From Streptomyces capillispiralis (lineage in GTDB: Bacteria; Actinomycetota; Actinomycetes; Streptomycetales; Streptomycetaceae), in the NCBI RefSeq assembly GCF_007829875.1, contig NZ_VIWV01000001.1:5798501-5862500 (forward strand): a stretch of 64,000 bases of DNA, read 5' to 3'. The position numbers and the translations under genes were made by a program. The notes beneath the pieces are model-generated. The model ran no database searches and was not told the origin of the DNA. It saw only the letters and a list, made by a program, of their open reading frames with translations. Within the stretch, counting starts at the first letter, position 1; each line of letters opens with the position of its first letter. Shown here piece after piece: positions 37,085 to 45,038 of the stretch.

Positions 37085-38596
37085 CTACTGGCAGTCCCGG
37101 CCGCTGTTGATGCAGTCGACCATCTCGTTCATCAGGTCCTCGTCGAAGAAGTTGACGAAGTCGTTGTGGTCGGTGATCGGCTTGTGCAGCTGCTCGGGGA
37201 AGGAGTCCACCGCGAACGGGTTCACCACCTGCCCGTTCTCGATCCGCGGGGCCGGGAGGTCGTAGACCAGGCGGACCTGGAGCTGGGGGATGGCCTGGAA
37301 GCCGTTCGAGCAGGTGCCGTCCGCCTCGACGAAGTCGACGTGCGTGCGGTGGTTGGCGCTGTCGATGTTCTGGCCGTCCCAGCAGCTCTGGAAGGCGGAG
37401 GTGCGCACCACGCTGCTGCCCTCGGGGCAGATCGGGTACTTGTCCGTCACCTGACGGTCCTCGAAGCCGGTGCAGCTCCACGCGGTGTTGGCGTTGTTCA
37501 GGCCGTTGGTGAAGGCCTTCGCGTCACCGGTGATGATGCGCAGGGCCCGCGGCATCGCGACGACGTCGCTCGTCCGGTTGCCGACGAACTTCAGCTGGGC
37601 CTCGCTGGGCGCGACGATCCTGCCGACGTTGCCGTCCTGACCGCCACCCGGCTGACCCTGGTCGATGTCCTGCGTACCGTCCTGGATCCGGATGACCGGC
37701 CAGAAGTACGACGACCGGTCGCCCTGGTTCTGGCAGGTCGTCTCCCCGCCCGCCAGGTCCTCGTCGCTCGCGAAGGCGGTGTTGGCCTGGTTGCCGACGT
37801 AGTCGTGCTGGTGCTGCGCGCCGTTGCTGACGCCGGGAGCGACGATCACGTTGTCCGAGTTGCGCAGCGCGTTCTCGTTGGTGCCGCACTCGGTGGTGAA
37901 GCTGCCCGTCGAACCGCCGTCGCCGTTCGCGGCCAGACCGTTGGGCAGGTTGCGGGAGTTCGGCTGCACGTCCTCGATGGTGACGAAGTCGTCCGCCACC
38001 GGGCCGTTGCCGGCCTGGCCGCCGTTGCCCTGCTCCTGACCGCCGTCGTTCTGACCGCCGTCGCCCTGGTCCTGGCCGTCGTCCTGGCCGCCGTCACCCT
38101 GGTCACCGCCGCCGTTGCCCGGCTGCTCGACGGGAACGCCCTGGCACGGGGCGAACCGGCCCAGGTCGCGCGGCGCCTTGCCGCCCGCCCGGTTGATGTC
38201 GATGCCGATGCGGTCCAGGGTGGCCGTCCGCTTGGACTTCAGTGGTCCGAGGATGGCGTTGTCGACGTAGGCCGCGTCGCCCGCCTGGGCCTGGCGGGTC
38301 TCCGCGAGGCGCGTGTAGGCGTCGGTGATCTGCCGGTCGAGCCGGGCCAGTTCGCGCGCGACGCCCTTGCGCGCGCCGCGCGGCACCTTCGTCAGCTTCT
38401 GGCCGACGTCCGGGCAGTTGATCGTGGCGACCTGCGTCCCCCTCGACGTGGTCCGGTTGTGGCCTCCGTTCTCCTCGTGCGCCGAGGCGTAGAAGTTCGC
38501 CCAGATCAGCCCGCCCCCACCGAGCGCCAGGGCCGCCGCCCCGGCAACGGCCTTGGTGGCCAGTGGCGTACGGCGTTTTCTTGTGTTGCGTCCCAT
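37085..38596 (-). CDS. Secreted DUF1996 protein
   Basis: A 503-residue exported protein. A basic N-terminus and hydrophobic helix (about 12-34) form a signal peptide or anchor. Residues 55-165 are a helical region (RKGVARELARLDRQITDAYTRL). A Gly/Gln/Asp-rich linker (about 172-215, GDQGDGGQDDGQDQGDGG-like repeats) leads to the DUF1996 domain (about 220-500). The domain shows ASDEDLAGGETTCQNQGDRS, SSYFWPVIRI, the terminal FRSCWDG-like AFQSCWDGQNI with HVDF, and PQLQVRLVYDLP. DUF1996 is widespread in fungi and actinobacteria, probably binding or modifying cell-surface polymers; activity is unproven. Confidence 0.88.
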   Translation of the reverse strand: MGRNTRKRRTPLATKAVAGAAALALGGGGLIWANFYASAHEENGGHNRTTSRGTQVATINCPDVGQKLTKVPRGARKGVARELARLDRQITDAYTRLAETRQAQAGDAAYVDNAILGPLKSKRTATLDRIGIDINRAGGKAPRDLGRFAPCQGVPVEQPGNGGGDQGDGGQDDGQDQGDGGQNDGGQEQGNGGQAGNGPVADDFVTIEDVQPNSRNLPNGLAANGDGGSTGSFTTECGTNENALRNSDNVIVAPGVSNGAQHQHDYVGNQANTAFASDEDLAGGETTCQNQGDRSSYFWPVIRIQDGTQDIDQGQPGGGQDGNVGRIVAPSEAQLKFVGNRTSDVVAMPRALRIITGDAKAFTNGLNNANTAWSCTGFEDRQVTDKYPICPEGSSVVRTSAFQSCWDGQNIDSANHRTHVDFVEADGTCSNGFQAIPQLQVRLVYDLPAPRIENGQVVNPFAVDSFPEQLHKPITDHNDFVNFFDEDLMNEMVDCINSGRDCQ

Positions 38597-38810
38597 GGAA
38601 CTCCTCTGACTTCCTTGCGGGGCATCCCATTGCGGGGCATCGAGGCGCCCGACAGGAGTGAAGCGGCGCCCTCCAGTACGGGTGCCGCCCCACGGGTGTT
38701 CAGCCGTCGCGGAAATCGACGAGAAGTCGGTACCGGCACACGGGTCTCAACAGGCCCTGGAGTACCGGGAGTTGCCGATCACCCACCCGGGGTGAGGGAG
38801 CGGGCCGGTC

Positions 38811-39464
38811 TCACCGGTCGCGGTCGAGGTAGGCGAGGACCGCCAGCACGCGCCGGTTGTCGTCGTCCGACACCTCCAGGCCCAGTTTGGCGAAGATGTT
38901 CGCGGTGTGCTTCGCGATCGCCCGTTCCGTCACCACCAGCCGGGCCGCGATCGCCGCGTTGGTGCGGCCCTGCGCCATCAGCTCCAGCACCTCCAGCTCG
39001 CGGGGCGTCAGCCGGGCCGGCGACCGGTCGCCGCCCGACCGCCGCGCCAGCAACTGCTGGATCACCTGCGGATCCATCGCCGTACCCCCCGCCGCCACCC
39101 GCCGTACCGCGTCCACGAACTGCTCCGCGTCGAACACCCGGTCCTTCAGCAGATACCCCACCCCGCCGCTGCCGTCCGCCAGCAGCTCCCGGGCGTACAA
39201 CTGCTCCACGTGCTGCGAGAGCACCAGCACCGGCAGCCCCGGCCGCCTGCGGCGCGCCTCCAGCGCGCACTGCAGCCCCTCGTCGGTGTGCGTCGGCGGC
39301 AGCCGCACGTCGACGACGGCGACGTCGGGTTCCAGCTCGGCCAGCGCCCGGGCCAGTTCCGGCCCGGACTCCACGGCCGCCGCGATCTCGAAGCCGTGCG
39401 CCTCGAGGAGCCGGACGAGTCCGTCGCGCAGCAGGAACAGGTCTTCGGCTAGGACAACGCGCAA
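38811..39464 (-). CDS. NarL/LuxR-type response regulator
   Basis: A 217-residue DNA-binding response regulator. The start is a TTG at 39464 (MRVVLAEDLFLL) that overlaps the end of the kinase gene by 16 bp, so translation is coupled. Receiver domain: acidic pair Glu7/Asp8, phospho-acceptor Asp52 in VAVVDVRLPP and Lys in YLLKDRV. C-terminal LuxR HTH: LTPRELEVLELMAQGRTNAAIAARL. Cognate partner of the kinase encoded immediately upstream. The target genes are not evident. Confidence 0.92.
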   Translation of the reverse strand: MRVVLAEDLFLLRDGLVRLLEAHGFEIAAAVESGPELARALAELEPDVAVVDVRLPPTHTDEGLQCALEARRRRPGLPVLVLSQHVEQLYARELLADGSGGVGYLLKDRVFDAEQFVDAVRRVAAGGTAMDPQVIQQLLARRSGGDRSPARLTPRELEVLELMAQGRTNAAIAARLVVTERAIAKHTANIFAKLGLEVSDDDNRRVLAVLAYLDRDR

Positions 39465-40714
39465 GGGATCTCCACGGTGACCATGGTGGGGCCGCCCGCG
39501 GGACTGCTGACGGCCAGGACGCCGTCGAATGTACCCAGCCGCCGCTCCACCCCGGTCAGTCCCGACCCGGCCCCGATCACCGCCCCGCCCCGGCCGTTGT
39601 CGGTGACACCGATCCGCAGGTGGCCGTCGGTGTGGTGCAGGTCGATCCAGACGCGGTCCGCGCCGGAGTGCTTCACCGCGTTGGTCAGCACCTCGCTCAC
39701 CGCGAAGTAGGCGGCCGACTCCACCGGCGCCTGCGCCCGTCCGGGCAGGTCCACGCTCACCTCGGTCGCCACCGGCAGCCGGAGCGCCAGCGCCCGCACC
39801 GCGTCACCGAGGCCGCGCTCGGCCAGCACCGGCGGATGGATGCCGCGCACCAGCTCCCGCAGCTCCGCCAGCGCCTCCACGGAGGACCGGCGGGCCTGCG
39901 CGATCAGCTCCTTCGCCTTCGCCGGGTCCGTGTCGAGCAGGGCCTCGATGGTCCCCAGGTCCATGCCGACCGCCACCAGCCGCGCCTGCGCCCCGTCGTG
40001 CAGGTCACGCTCGATGCGGCGCAGTTCGGCGGCGGAGGTGTCGACGGCGTCCCGGCGCGTCTCGGTCAGCACCCGCACCCGCTCGGCCAGTTCGCCCCCG
40101 GGCGAGCCGAGGACGGCCCGGGTGAGCAGGAAGTGCCCGTGCAGCAGGCGCGGGACGAAGAAGTGCGCGAGGAACAGCAGGGCGAGCGCGAGTGCCCCGG
40201 CGCCGAGCGCCGACCCCTGGCCGGTGACCCGCACGAAGCCGTACCAGTAGCCCTCGGGCAGCACCCGCCACAGCCCGACGGCGATGGCGAGGCCCTCCAG
40301 CGGGTACAGCAGCAGCACGGCCGGCAGCAGCGCGGTGACGAAGCCCGCGGTCATGTCGACCGGCAGCCACCGCAGGTCCCGCCAGGTCGCCGGATCGCCC
40401 AGCATCCCGAACGTCCGCCCCCACGGATTGGCGTCCTCGGGCACCGGCCGGTACGTCGGCGGGATCCGCACCCCGCCCCACTCGGCCGCCAGCACCCGCC
40501 GCCCGTTCGCGAACGCCCGCACCCCCTGGAGCACGTACGGGGTGGTGACGATGCCGACGCCGATCGGGATCAGCGCGATGGACACGACGGACAGCACGAA
40601 GCACAGCACCGCGCCCGGCAGCGACACCAGGGACAGCGCGAGCCCCCGTACCGCCGCCAGCGCGATGCCCCGCCCCGTGCCCCGCCCGCTGCCGCTCTTC
40701 GAGTCGATGGTCAT
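39449..40714 (-). CDS. Two-component sensor histidine kinase (HisKA_3)
   Basis: A 421-residue membrane kinase. An N-terminal putative sensor region contains about four helices in two pairs (about 18-60 and 120-195). The phosphoacceptor is His239 in IERDLHDGAQARLVAVG, typical of NarL-type systems. The HATPase domain has the N-box EVLTNAVKHSGA and G-box VTDNGRGG, ending PTMVTVEIP. The first part resembles the 'putative sensor' family found with cell-envelope stress responders in Actinobacteria. It overlaps and precedes the response-regulator gene. The signal is unknown. Confidence 0.92.
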   Translation of the reverse strand: MTIDSKSGSGRGTGRGIALAAVRGLALSLVSLPGAVLCFVLSVVSIALIPIGVGIVTTPYVLQGVRAFANGRRVLAAEWGGVRIPPTYRPVPEDANPWGRTFGMLGDPATWRDLRWLPVDMTAGFVTALLPAVLLLYPLEGLAIAVGLWRVLPEGYWYGFVRVTGQGSALGAGALALALLFLAHFFVPRLLHGHFLLTRAVLGSPGGELAERVRVLTETRRDAVDTSAAELRRIERDLHDGAQARLVAVGMDLGTIEALLDTDPAKAKELIAQARRSSVEALAELRELVRGIHPPVLAERGLGDAVRALALRLPVATEVSVDLPGRAQAPVESAAYFAVSEVLTNAVKHSGADRVWIDLHHTDGHLRIGVTDNGRGGAVIGAGSGLTGVERRLGTFDGVLAVSSPAGGPTMVTVEIPCALS

Positions 40715-40783
40715 GGCGCCAGTCTGGCCGAGCGCAATCCGCGGGGCACTGGGCCGGGCCCCCCGGTCCGGGGGTGGTGCTGA

Positions 40784-41794
40784 CTACACCCCTCCGGTGC
40801 TCGCCAGCACTCTCGCCTCCACCTCCGGATCGAGGCCCTTGCCCGTCCGGTCCGGGCGCTGCGGCGCGCTGCCGCCGATCTCCTGGAGCCAGCGCCAGGT
40901 GTCGGCGACGGTCTCCCCGGCCGGGCGGCAGCGCAGTCCCGCCGCGACCGCGCGCGAGACGTCCGCCGAGTGCAGCGCGTCGTGCAGGTCGCTGCCCGGC
41001 GGCACCCACACCGGCAGTTGCGTCCACGGCTCGATCCCCGCGGCGAGGATCACCTCCGGCGCGGTCCACCGCAGCTCGGCCCCGCCGCCGGTCACCTCGG
41101 CGCACGCCTCCAGCAGTTCACCCGTCGTGGCGTGCCCCTGCGGCGAGATCAGGTTGTACGGCCCGCTCAGCCCCCGCTCGGCGGCCCCGAGGATCCAGTC
41201 GGCGAGATCACGGACGTCGACGTACTGCAGCGGCAGCTCACGCGGACCCGGGGCGAGGACCGGGCCGCCGCGCGCCATCCGGTTCAGCCACCAGGGCAGC
41301 CGGCCCACGTTCTCGTACGGGCCGAGGATCAGCCCGGCCCGCACCAGCACCGACCGGTCCGCGCCGAAGGCGTCCACGGCGGCCAGCTCACCGCCCCGCT
41401 TGTCCCGCGCGTAGTCGGTGCCGCCGGCGTCCGCAGAGGCGCCCCCCACCACCGGGGCCCGCTCGGTGTACCCGGCGGGCGGGGCCCACTCGTACACCGA
41501 GCAGCTCGACACGTACACGTACCGCCCGGCGCGGTCCCGCAGCAGCCGTGCCGCGTCCCGCACCGCGCGCGGGGCGGCCGACCAGGTGTCGACGACGGCG
41601 TCCCACTCCCCGGGGTCCTCGTCGAGCGCGACCAGGCCGTCGGGCGCGGTGCGGTCGCCCAGCAGCGTCCGCACGCCCGGCGGTGCCCCGTGCCGCCCCC
41701 GGTGGAAGACGGTCACCTCCCATCCCCGCCCGAGGGCCGCCTCGACGACGGCCCGGCCCACGAACTCCGTACCACCCAGCACCAGAAGTCTCAT
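40784..41794 (-). CDS. NAD-dependent epimerase/reductase (SDR superfamily)
   Basis: A 336-residue extended SDR. The N-terminal Rossmann motif LLVLGGTEFVGRAVVEAAL matches atypical SDRs that act on sugar nucleotides or mRNA-binding reductase-like proteins. A central YVYVSSCSVYEWAPPAGYTE provides the Ser/Tyr pair; the Lys expected four residues after the Tyr is not in the usual position, so catalytic competence is unsure. ARDKRGGELAAVDAF supplies a DKRGGE motif common in this subfamily. A long C-terminal substrate domain ends in TWRWLQEIGGS. It is 69 bp upstream of the two-component genes in the same direction. Confidence 0.85.
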   Translation of the reverse strand: MRLLVLGGTEFVGRAVVEAALGRGWEVTVFHRGRHGAPPGVRTLLGDRTAPDGLVALDEDPGEWDAVVDTWSAAPRAVRDAARLLRDRAGRYVYVSSCSVYEWAPPAGYTERAPVVGGASADAGGTDYARDKRGGELAAVDAFGADRSVLVRAGLILGPYENVGRLPWWLNRMARGGPVLAPGPRELPLQYVDVRDLADWILGAAERGLSGPYNLISPQGHATTGELLEACAEVTGGGAELRWTAPEVILAAGIEPWTQLPVWVPPGSDLHDALHSADVSRAVAAGLRCRPAGETVADTWRWLQEIGGSAPQRPDRTGKGLDPEVEARVLASTGGV

Positions 41795-41880
41795 ACCGGC
41801 GACTCTGCCCGCCCGGACGGCGTGGGGGAACGCCGATCTGCTGACGGCAGACCGGCGGTACGGGACCGGCGCCCGGACGA

Positions 41881-41920
41881 CGCGGAGGGGCGCCCACCCT
41901 CACGGCGGACGCCCCTCGCG
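41881..41920 (-). terminator. Terminator after glnII
   Basis: CGCGGAGGGGCG (41881-41892) pairs with CGCCCCTCGCG (41910-41920) with a single bulged base. Confidence 0.6.
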
Positions 41921-41936
41921 CGGACTGCGGGACGGA

Positions 41937-42965
41937 TCAGACCTGGCCGGCCTTCTCCAGCGCGGTGCAGCACGTGTCGACCAGCAGACGGGTCACCACG
42001 TACGGGTCGACGTTGGCGTTGGGACGGCGGTCCTCGATGTAGCCCTTGCCGTCCTTCTCGACCTGCCACGGGATGCGGACCGAGGCGCCGCGGTTCGAGA
42101 CGCCGTAGGAGTACTCGTTCCACGGGGCGGTCTCGTGCAGACCGGTGAGGCGGTCGTCGATGCCGGCGCCGTAGTTCTTGACGTGGTCCAGCGGCTTGGA
42201 GCCCTCGCCGAGCGACTCGCAGGCGGTGATGATCGCGTCGTAGCCCTCGCGCATCGCCTTGGTGGAGAAGTTGGTGTGCGCGCCCGCGCCGTTCCAGTCG
42301 CCCTTGACCGGCTTGGGGTCGAGGGTGGCGGAGACCTCGAAGTCCTCGGCGGTGCGGTAGAGCAGCCAGCGGGCCACCCACAGCTGGTCGGAGACCTCCA
42401 GCGGGGCCAGCGGGCCGACCTGGAACTCCCACTGGCCGGGCATGACCTCGGCGTTGATGCCGGAGATGCCGAGACCCGCCTTCAGGCAGTTCTCCAGGTG
42501 CGCCTCGACGACGTCACGGCCGAAGATCTCGTCCGAGCCGACACCGCAGTAGTAGCCGCCCTGCGCGGCCGGGAAGCCGCCCTCGGGGAAGCCGAGCGGG
42601 CGGGCGCCCTTGAAGAAGGTGTACTCCTGCTCGATGCCGAAGATCGGCTCCTGGTCGGTGAACTTCCCGGCGACCTCGGCCAGCGCGGCACGGGTGTTGG
42701 TCTCGTGCGGCGTCATGTCCGTGTTCAGGACCTCGCACAGCACCAGCACGTCGTCACCGCCGCGGATCGGGTCCGGGCAGACGAAGACCGGCTGGAGCAC
42801 GCAGTCGGAGGCGTGCCCCTTGGCCTGGTTGGTGGAGGACCCGTCGAAGCCCCAGATCGGCAGGTCCGCGCCCTTGGCGTCATCGCCCAGGATCTTCGTC
42901 TTGGACCGCAGCTTGGCGGTCGGCTCGGTGCCGTCGATCCAGATGTACTCGGCCTTGAAGCTCAC
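41937..42965 (-). CDS. glnII: Glutamine synthetase type II (eukaryote-like)
   Basis: A 342-residue GSII that makes glutamine from glutamate, ammonia and ATP. GTG 42965 (SFKAEYIWIDG) is 8 nt after GAAGGA; the in-frame ATG 42974 touches that site. GS motifs: PIWGFDGSSTNQA, FGIEQEYTFF, MPGQWEFQVGP, NGAGAHTNFSTKAM and NRGASVRIPW. This type is not adenylylated, so it is regulated by transcription through the GlnR box upstream, and it is heat-labile in known Streptomyces. It complements GSI (glnA) 6 kb away. Confidence 0.96.
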   Translation of the reverse strand: MSFKAEYIWIDGTEPTAKLRSKTKILGDDAKGADLPIWGFDGSSTNQAKGHASDCVLQPVFVCPDPIRGGDDVLVLCEVLNTDMTPHETNTRAALAEVAGKFTDQEPIFGIEQEYTFFKGARPLGFPEGGFPAAQGGYYCGVGSDEIFGRDVVEAHLENCLKAGLGISGINAEVMPGQWEFQVGPLAPLEVSDQLWVARWLLYRTAEDFEVSATLDPKPVKGDWNGAGAHTNFSTKAMREGYDAIITACESLGEGSKPLDHVKNYGAGIDDRLTGLHETAPWNEYSYGVSNRGASVRIPWQVEKDGKGYIEDRRPNANVDPYVVTRLLVDTCCTALEKAGQV

Positions 42966-43053
42966 GGTCCACATCCTTCGGGGTGGGGCTGGGCGCTGGT
43001 GCGGGTGCTGCGGCGCTGCGGCACTGGGGCGCCGCCGTAGATGCCACGCAGCT

Positions 43054-43103
43054 TGTCAACAGGCGATTTCCCGGCCATTGCCCGAATGTGAACCCCGTGT
43101 TAC
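43054..43103 (-). promoter_or_regulatory. GlnR box and TTGACA of glnII
   Basis: Read on the minus strand, GTAAC-N6-TTCAC-N6-GCAAT-N6-GAAAT occupies 43103-43066, the exact 5-6-5-6-5-6-5 spacing of GlnR sites (GTnAC/GAAAC pairs). TTGACA (43059-43054) follows 6 bp later and may be the -35. Confidence 0.75.
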
Positions 43104-43178
43104 CTGGCACTGCTGTGGCCCGCCTCACCCTGTGAGCACGCGGGGGGACGGGGCCGCTTGTATGCGAGGGGACGCGGA

Positions 43179-43207
43179 GGGCCCGCCCGGCCGCGCCGGG
43201 CGGGCCC
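43179..43207 (-). terminator. Terminator of the DPBB-protein gene
   Basis: GGGCCCGCCCGGC (43179-43191) pairs with GCCGGGCGGGCCC (43195-43207); 13 bp, 3-nt loop. Confidence 0.75.
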
Positions 43208-43212
43208 CGGCG

Positions 43213-43851
43213 TCACCCCACCTTCTCGATCACCGCCCTGCGGATCAGGAACTTCCCGGCCTCCCGCACCTGCGCGAACGCCGCGTTGTTGAGCAGCACA
43301 CAACTGCCGGACACCGAGGTCACCTCCACCGTCGTGGACTTGCCGTTGTCCAGGTTGGTGACCTTCAGCCGGGTGCCGGCCGGGAACCGGTTGCTGGAGG
43401 CGGCCGGTGCGCCGTCCTCGCCGGAGAGGGTGACGGTGGACCCGGCGCACACCTGCTCGCCGGAGGCCGCGGCGTCCTCCCCGCCGGGCTGCGAGGGGGC
43501 GGCCGGCTGCTCCGGCTGCGCCGTGGGAGAGCCCTGAGCCGACTCCCCGACCGCGCACCCGGACGCCTCCTGCTGGAGCCGGATCTGGGCGATGACCGCC
43601 TCACGGTTGGCGATCCGCGCCTCCGACTGCGCGTCGGGGGCGGCCCGTTGGCCCTCGATGAACCGCTGGTTGTTGCCGAGCGCCGTGGCCAGCCCCTGGC
43701 AGACGGTGGAGCCGGCCGCCGACTTGGTGACCGGCGGCGGCGCGGCGTTCGAGGTGTTCGCCATGACGAAGGCCCCGCCACCCGCCACCGTGGCCGCGCT
43801 CAGCAGCAGCGCGAGCTTCTTCTTCGGACCGAGGGTTCTCCTGCGCGGCAT
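43213..43851 (-). CDS. Secreted protein with C-terminal double-psi-barrel-like domain
   Basis: A 212-residue exported protein. Basic start (MPRRRTLGPKKK) and hydrophobic helix form a signal peptide ending near residue 36 (SNAA). Residues 40-100 are helical and contain QSEARIANREAVIAQIRLQQ. A Pro/Gln/Ser-rich linker (100-130) is followed by about 75 residues (TRLKVTNLDNGKSTTVEVTS ... AGKFLIRRAVIEKVG) that resemble the RlpA/expansin double-psi beta-barrel. The Asp expected of active lytic enzymes is not evident. Cys residues VCAGS and SCVLL could pair. Likely acts on or in the cell wall. Confidence 0.8.
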   Translation of the reverse strand: MPRRRTLGPKKKLALLLSAATVAGGGAFVMANTSNAAPPPVTKSAAGSTVCQGLATALGNNQRFIEGQRAAPDAQSEARIANREAVIAQIRLQQEASGCAVGESAQGSPTAQPEQPAAPSQPGGEDAAASGEQVCAGSTVTLSGEDGAPAASSNRFPAGTRLKVTNLDNGKSTTVEVTSVSGSCVLLNNAAFAQVREAGKFLIRRAVIEKVG

Positions 43852-43974
43852 GCGCGCCTCCTGAAGAGGTAGGGGAGCGTACGCCGCTAGGTACGAGATA
43901 CCGAACGCAGTTGCTCAGTGACCGCGCCCGCCACCCAAGTGGCCTGCGTCACACGGCAGTCGTGCCGTCCGCGA

Positions 43975-44334
43975 TCAACGGGACAGGGCGTCCCGTACCG
44001 CCTCGTCGGTGCGCGCCACGACCGCCGTACCGTCCTCCGCCGTGATGATCGGCCGCTGGATCAGCCGGGGGTGCGCGGCGAGCGCCGCGATCCAGCGGTC
44101 CCGCGCACCGGCGTCCCGAGCCCAGTCCTTGAGCCCGAGCTCCTTCGCGGCGGCCTCCTGGGTACGGGTGATGTCCCACGGCTCCAGCCCGAGCCGCTCC
44201 AGGACGGCGCGGATCTCGTCCTCGCTCGGCACGTCCTCCAGATAGCGGCGGACGGTGTACTCGGCTCCCTCGGCGTCGAGCAGGCTGATGGCGCTCCGGC
44301 ACTTGGAACAGGCCGGGTTGATCCAGATCTCCAT
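43975..44334 (-). CDS. ArsC/Spx-family thioredoxin-fold protein
   Basis: A 119-residue cytoplasmic protein. The start MEIWINPACSKCRSAISLLD gives the family N-terminus with CxxC (Cys9, Cys12). ArsC hallmarks follow: EYTVRRYLEDVPSEDEIRAVL, and PRLIQRPIITAED, where Arg60-type and cis-Pro residues lie. These proteins reduce arsenate or serve as thiol oxidoreductases; no arsenic genes are close, so the substrate is open. A TACCGT -10 box 7 nt before the start implies a leaderless message. Confidence 0.87.
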   Translation of the reverse strand: MEIWINPACSKCRSAISLLDAEGAEYTVRRYLEDVPSEDEIRAVLERLGLEPWDITRTQEAAAKELGLKDWARDAGARDRWIAALAAHPRLIQRPIITAEDGTAVVARTDEAVRDALSR

Positions 44335-44341
44335 GCGGCCC

Positions 44342-44347
44342 ACGGTA
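44342..44347 (-). promoter_or_regulatory. -10 box of the ArsC-like gene
   Basis: TACCGT on the minus strand, 7 nt before ATG 44334, no ribosome site between. Confidence 0.4.
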
Positions 44348-44505
44348 CGCCCCGTGCCCCACCACCCGCCCCCGCCCACCGCCGACGCGCGGCGCGCCTT
44401 CTTCCCATCGAGAAAGACATTTCCTCACCCTCTCGTGACTTCTTTCTTTCTTTAAGTGCTGTCGACTGATTCTTTTATGTGTGAGGGGTGTGAGGGAGTG
44501 ACCGA

Positions 44506-44535
44506 TTGGTTCCCGGTGAGGGGCGTTGCTAGTGT
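44506..44535 (+). promoter_or_regulatory. Promoter of the 3TM/WD40 operon
   Basis: -35 TTGGTT (44506-44511), 18-bp spacer, -10 TAGTGT (44530-44535), then 8 nt to ATG 44544. The 100 bp upstream are unusually AT-rich (TTTCTTTCTTT at about 44445), unlike the rest of the window. Confidence 0.5.
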
Positions 44536-44543
44536 TCGCCGCC

Positions 44544-45038
44544 ATGGAAATCAAGGAGGCGGTACTCTGGGCTCTCCTGGGGGGCGGCGCAGCGGAAATG
44601 ACCCTGTTCTTGGGTGCCGTCAAACCGTCATCGCCGAAAAAGCAATGGGTGTGGCCGTGGACGCCGTCCGAGATGCGCGTCTACGGAGTGTGGATGGCCG
44701 TCAGGGTCACCGTCAGCGGTGCGCTGGCGGCGCCGTTCGCCGCCACCGGGAAGGTCTCCGACGCGCTGACGGCCTTCCTGGTGGGGGTGGTGGCCCCACT
44801 CCTCATGGCCAAACTCGCGGCGACGGCACAGCAGTTCGTCGGAAGGACAATGCTGGATCCACCGCAGCAAGATCAAATCTATCCCTCGGACGGCCCTGCG
44901 GCAAATGGGCAGGGCGGAACCATAATGGGGCAGTCCACGTCTCAAGTTGAGCACCCGGTCGTCCCCGAGGCGCGTACCGCAGGGGATGCCGACTTGGGCA
45001 ATGTTGGTACCACGGGGGTAGGAAATGCCGAGCAGTAG
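44544..45038 (+). CDS. Three-helix membrane protein with hydrophilic tail
   Basis: A 164-residue protein I do not recognise. ATG 44544 (MEIKEAVLW) lies 8 nt after the -10 box, suggesting leaderless translation. Hydrophobic helices at about 5-25, 48-68 and 75-96. The remaining ~65 residues are polar, Gln/Gly/Pro-rich (DPPQQDQIYPSDGPAANGQG) and probably disordered, in the cytoplasm or outside. Codon use in the tail is less GC-biased than that of the neighbours, hinting at acquisition. Its end overlaps the start of the WD40 gene by 14 bp. Confidence 0.78.
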   Translation: MEIKEAVLWALLGGGAAEMTLFLGAVKPSSPKKQWVWPWTPSEMRVYGVWMAVRVTVSGALAAPFAATGKVSDALTAFLVGVVAPLLMAKLAATAQQFVGRTMLDPPQQDQIYPSDGPAANGQGGTIMGQSTSQVEHPVVPEARTAGDADLGNVGTTGVGNAEQ

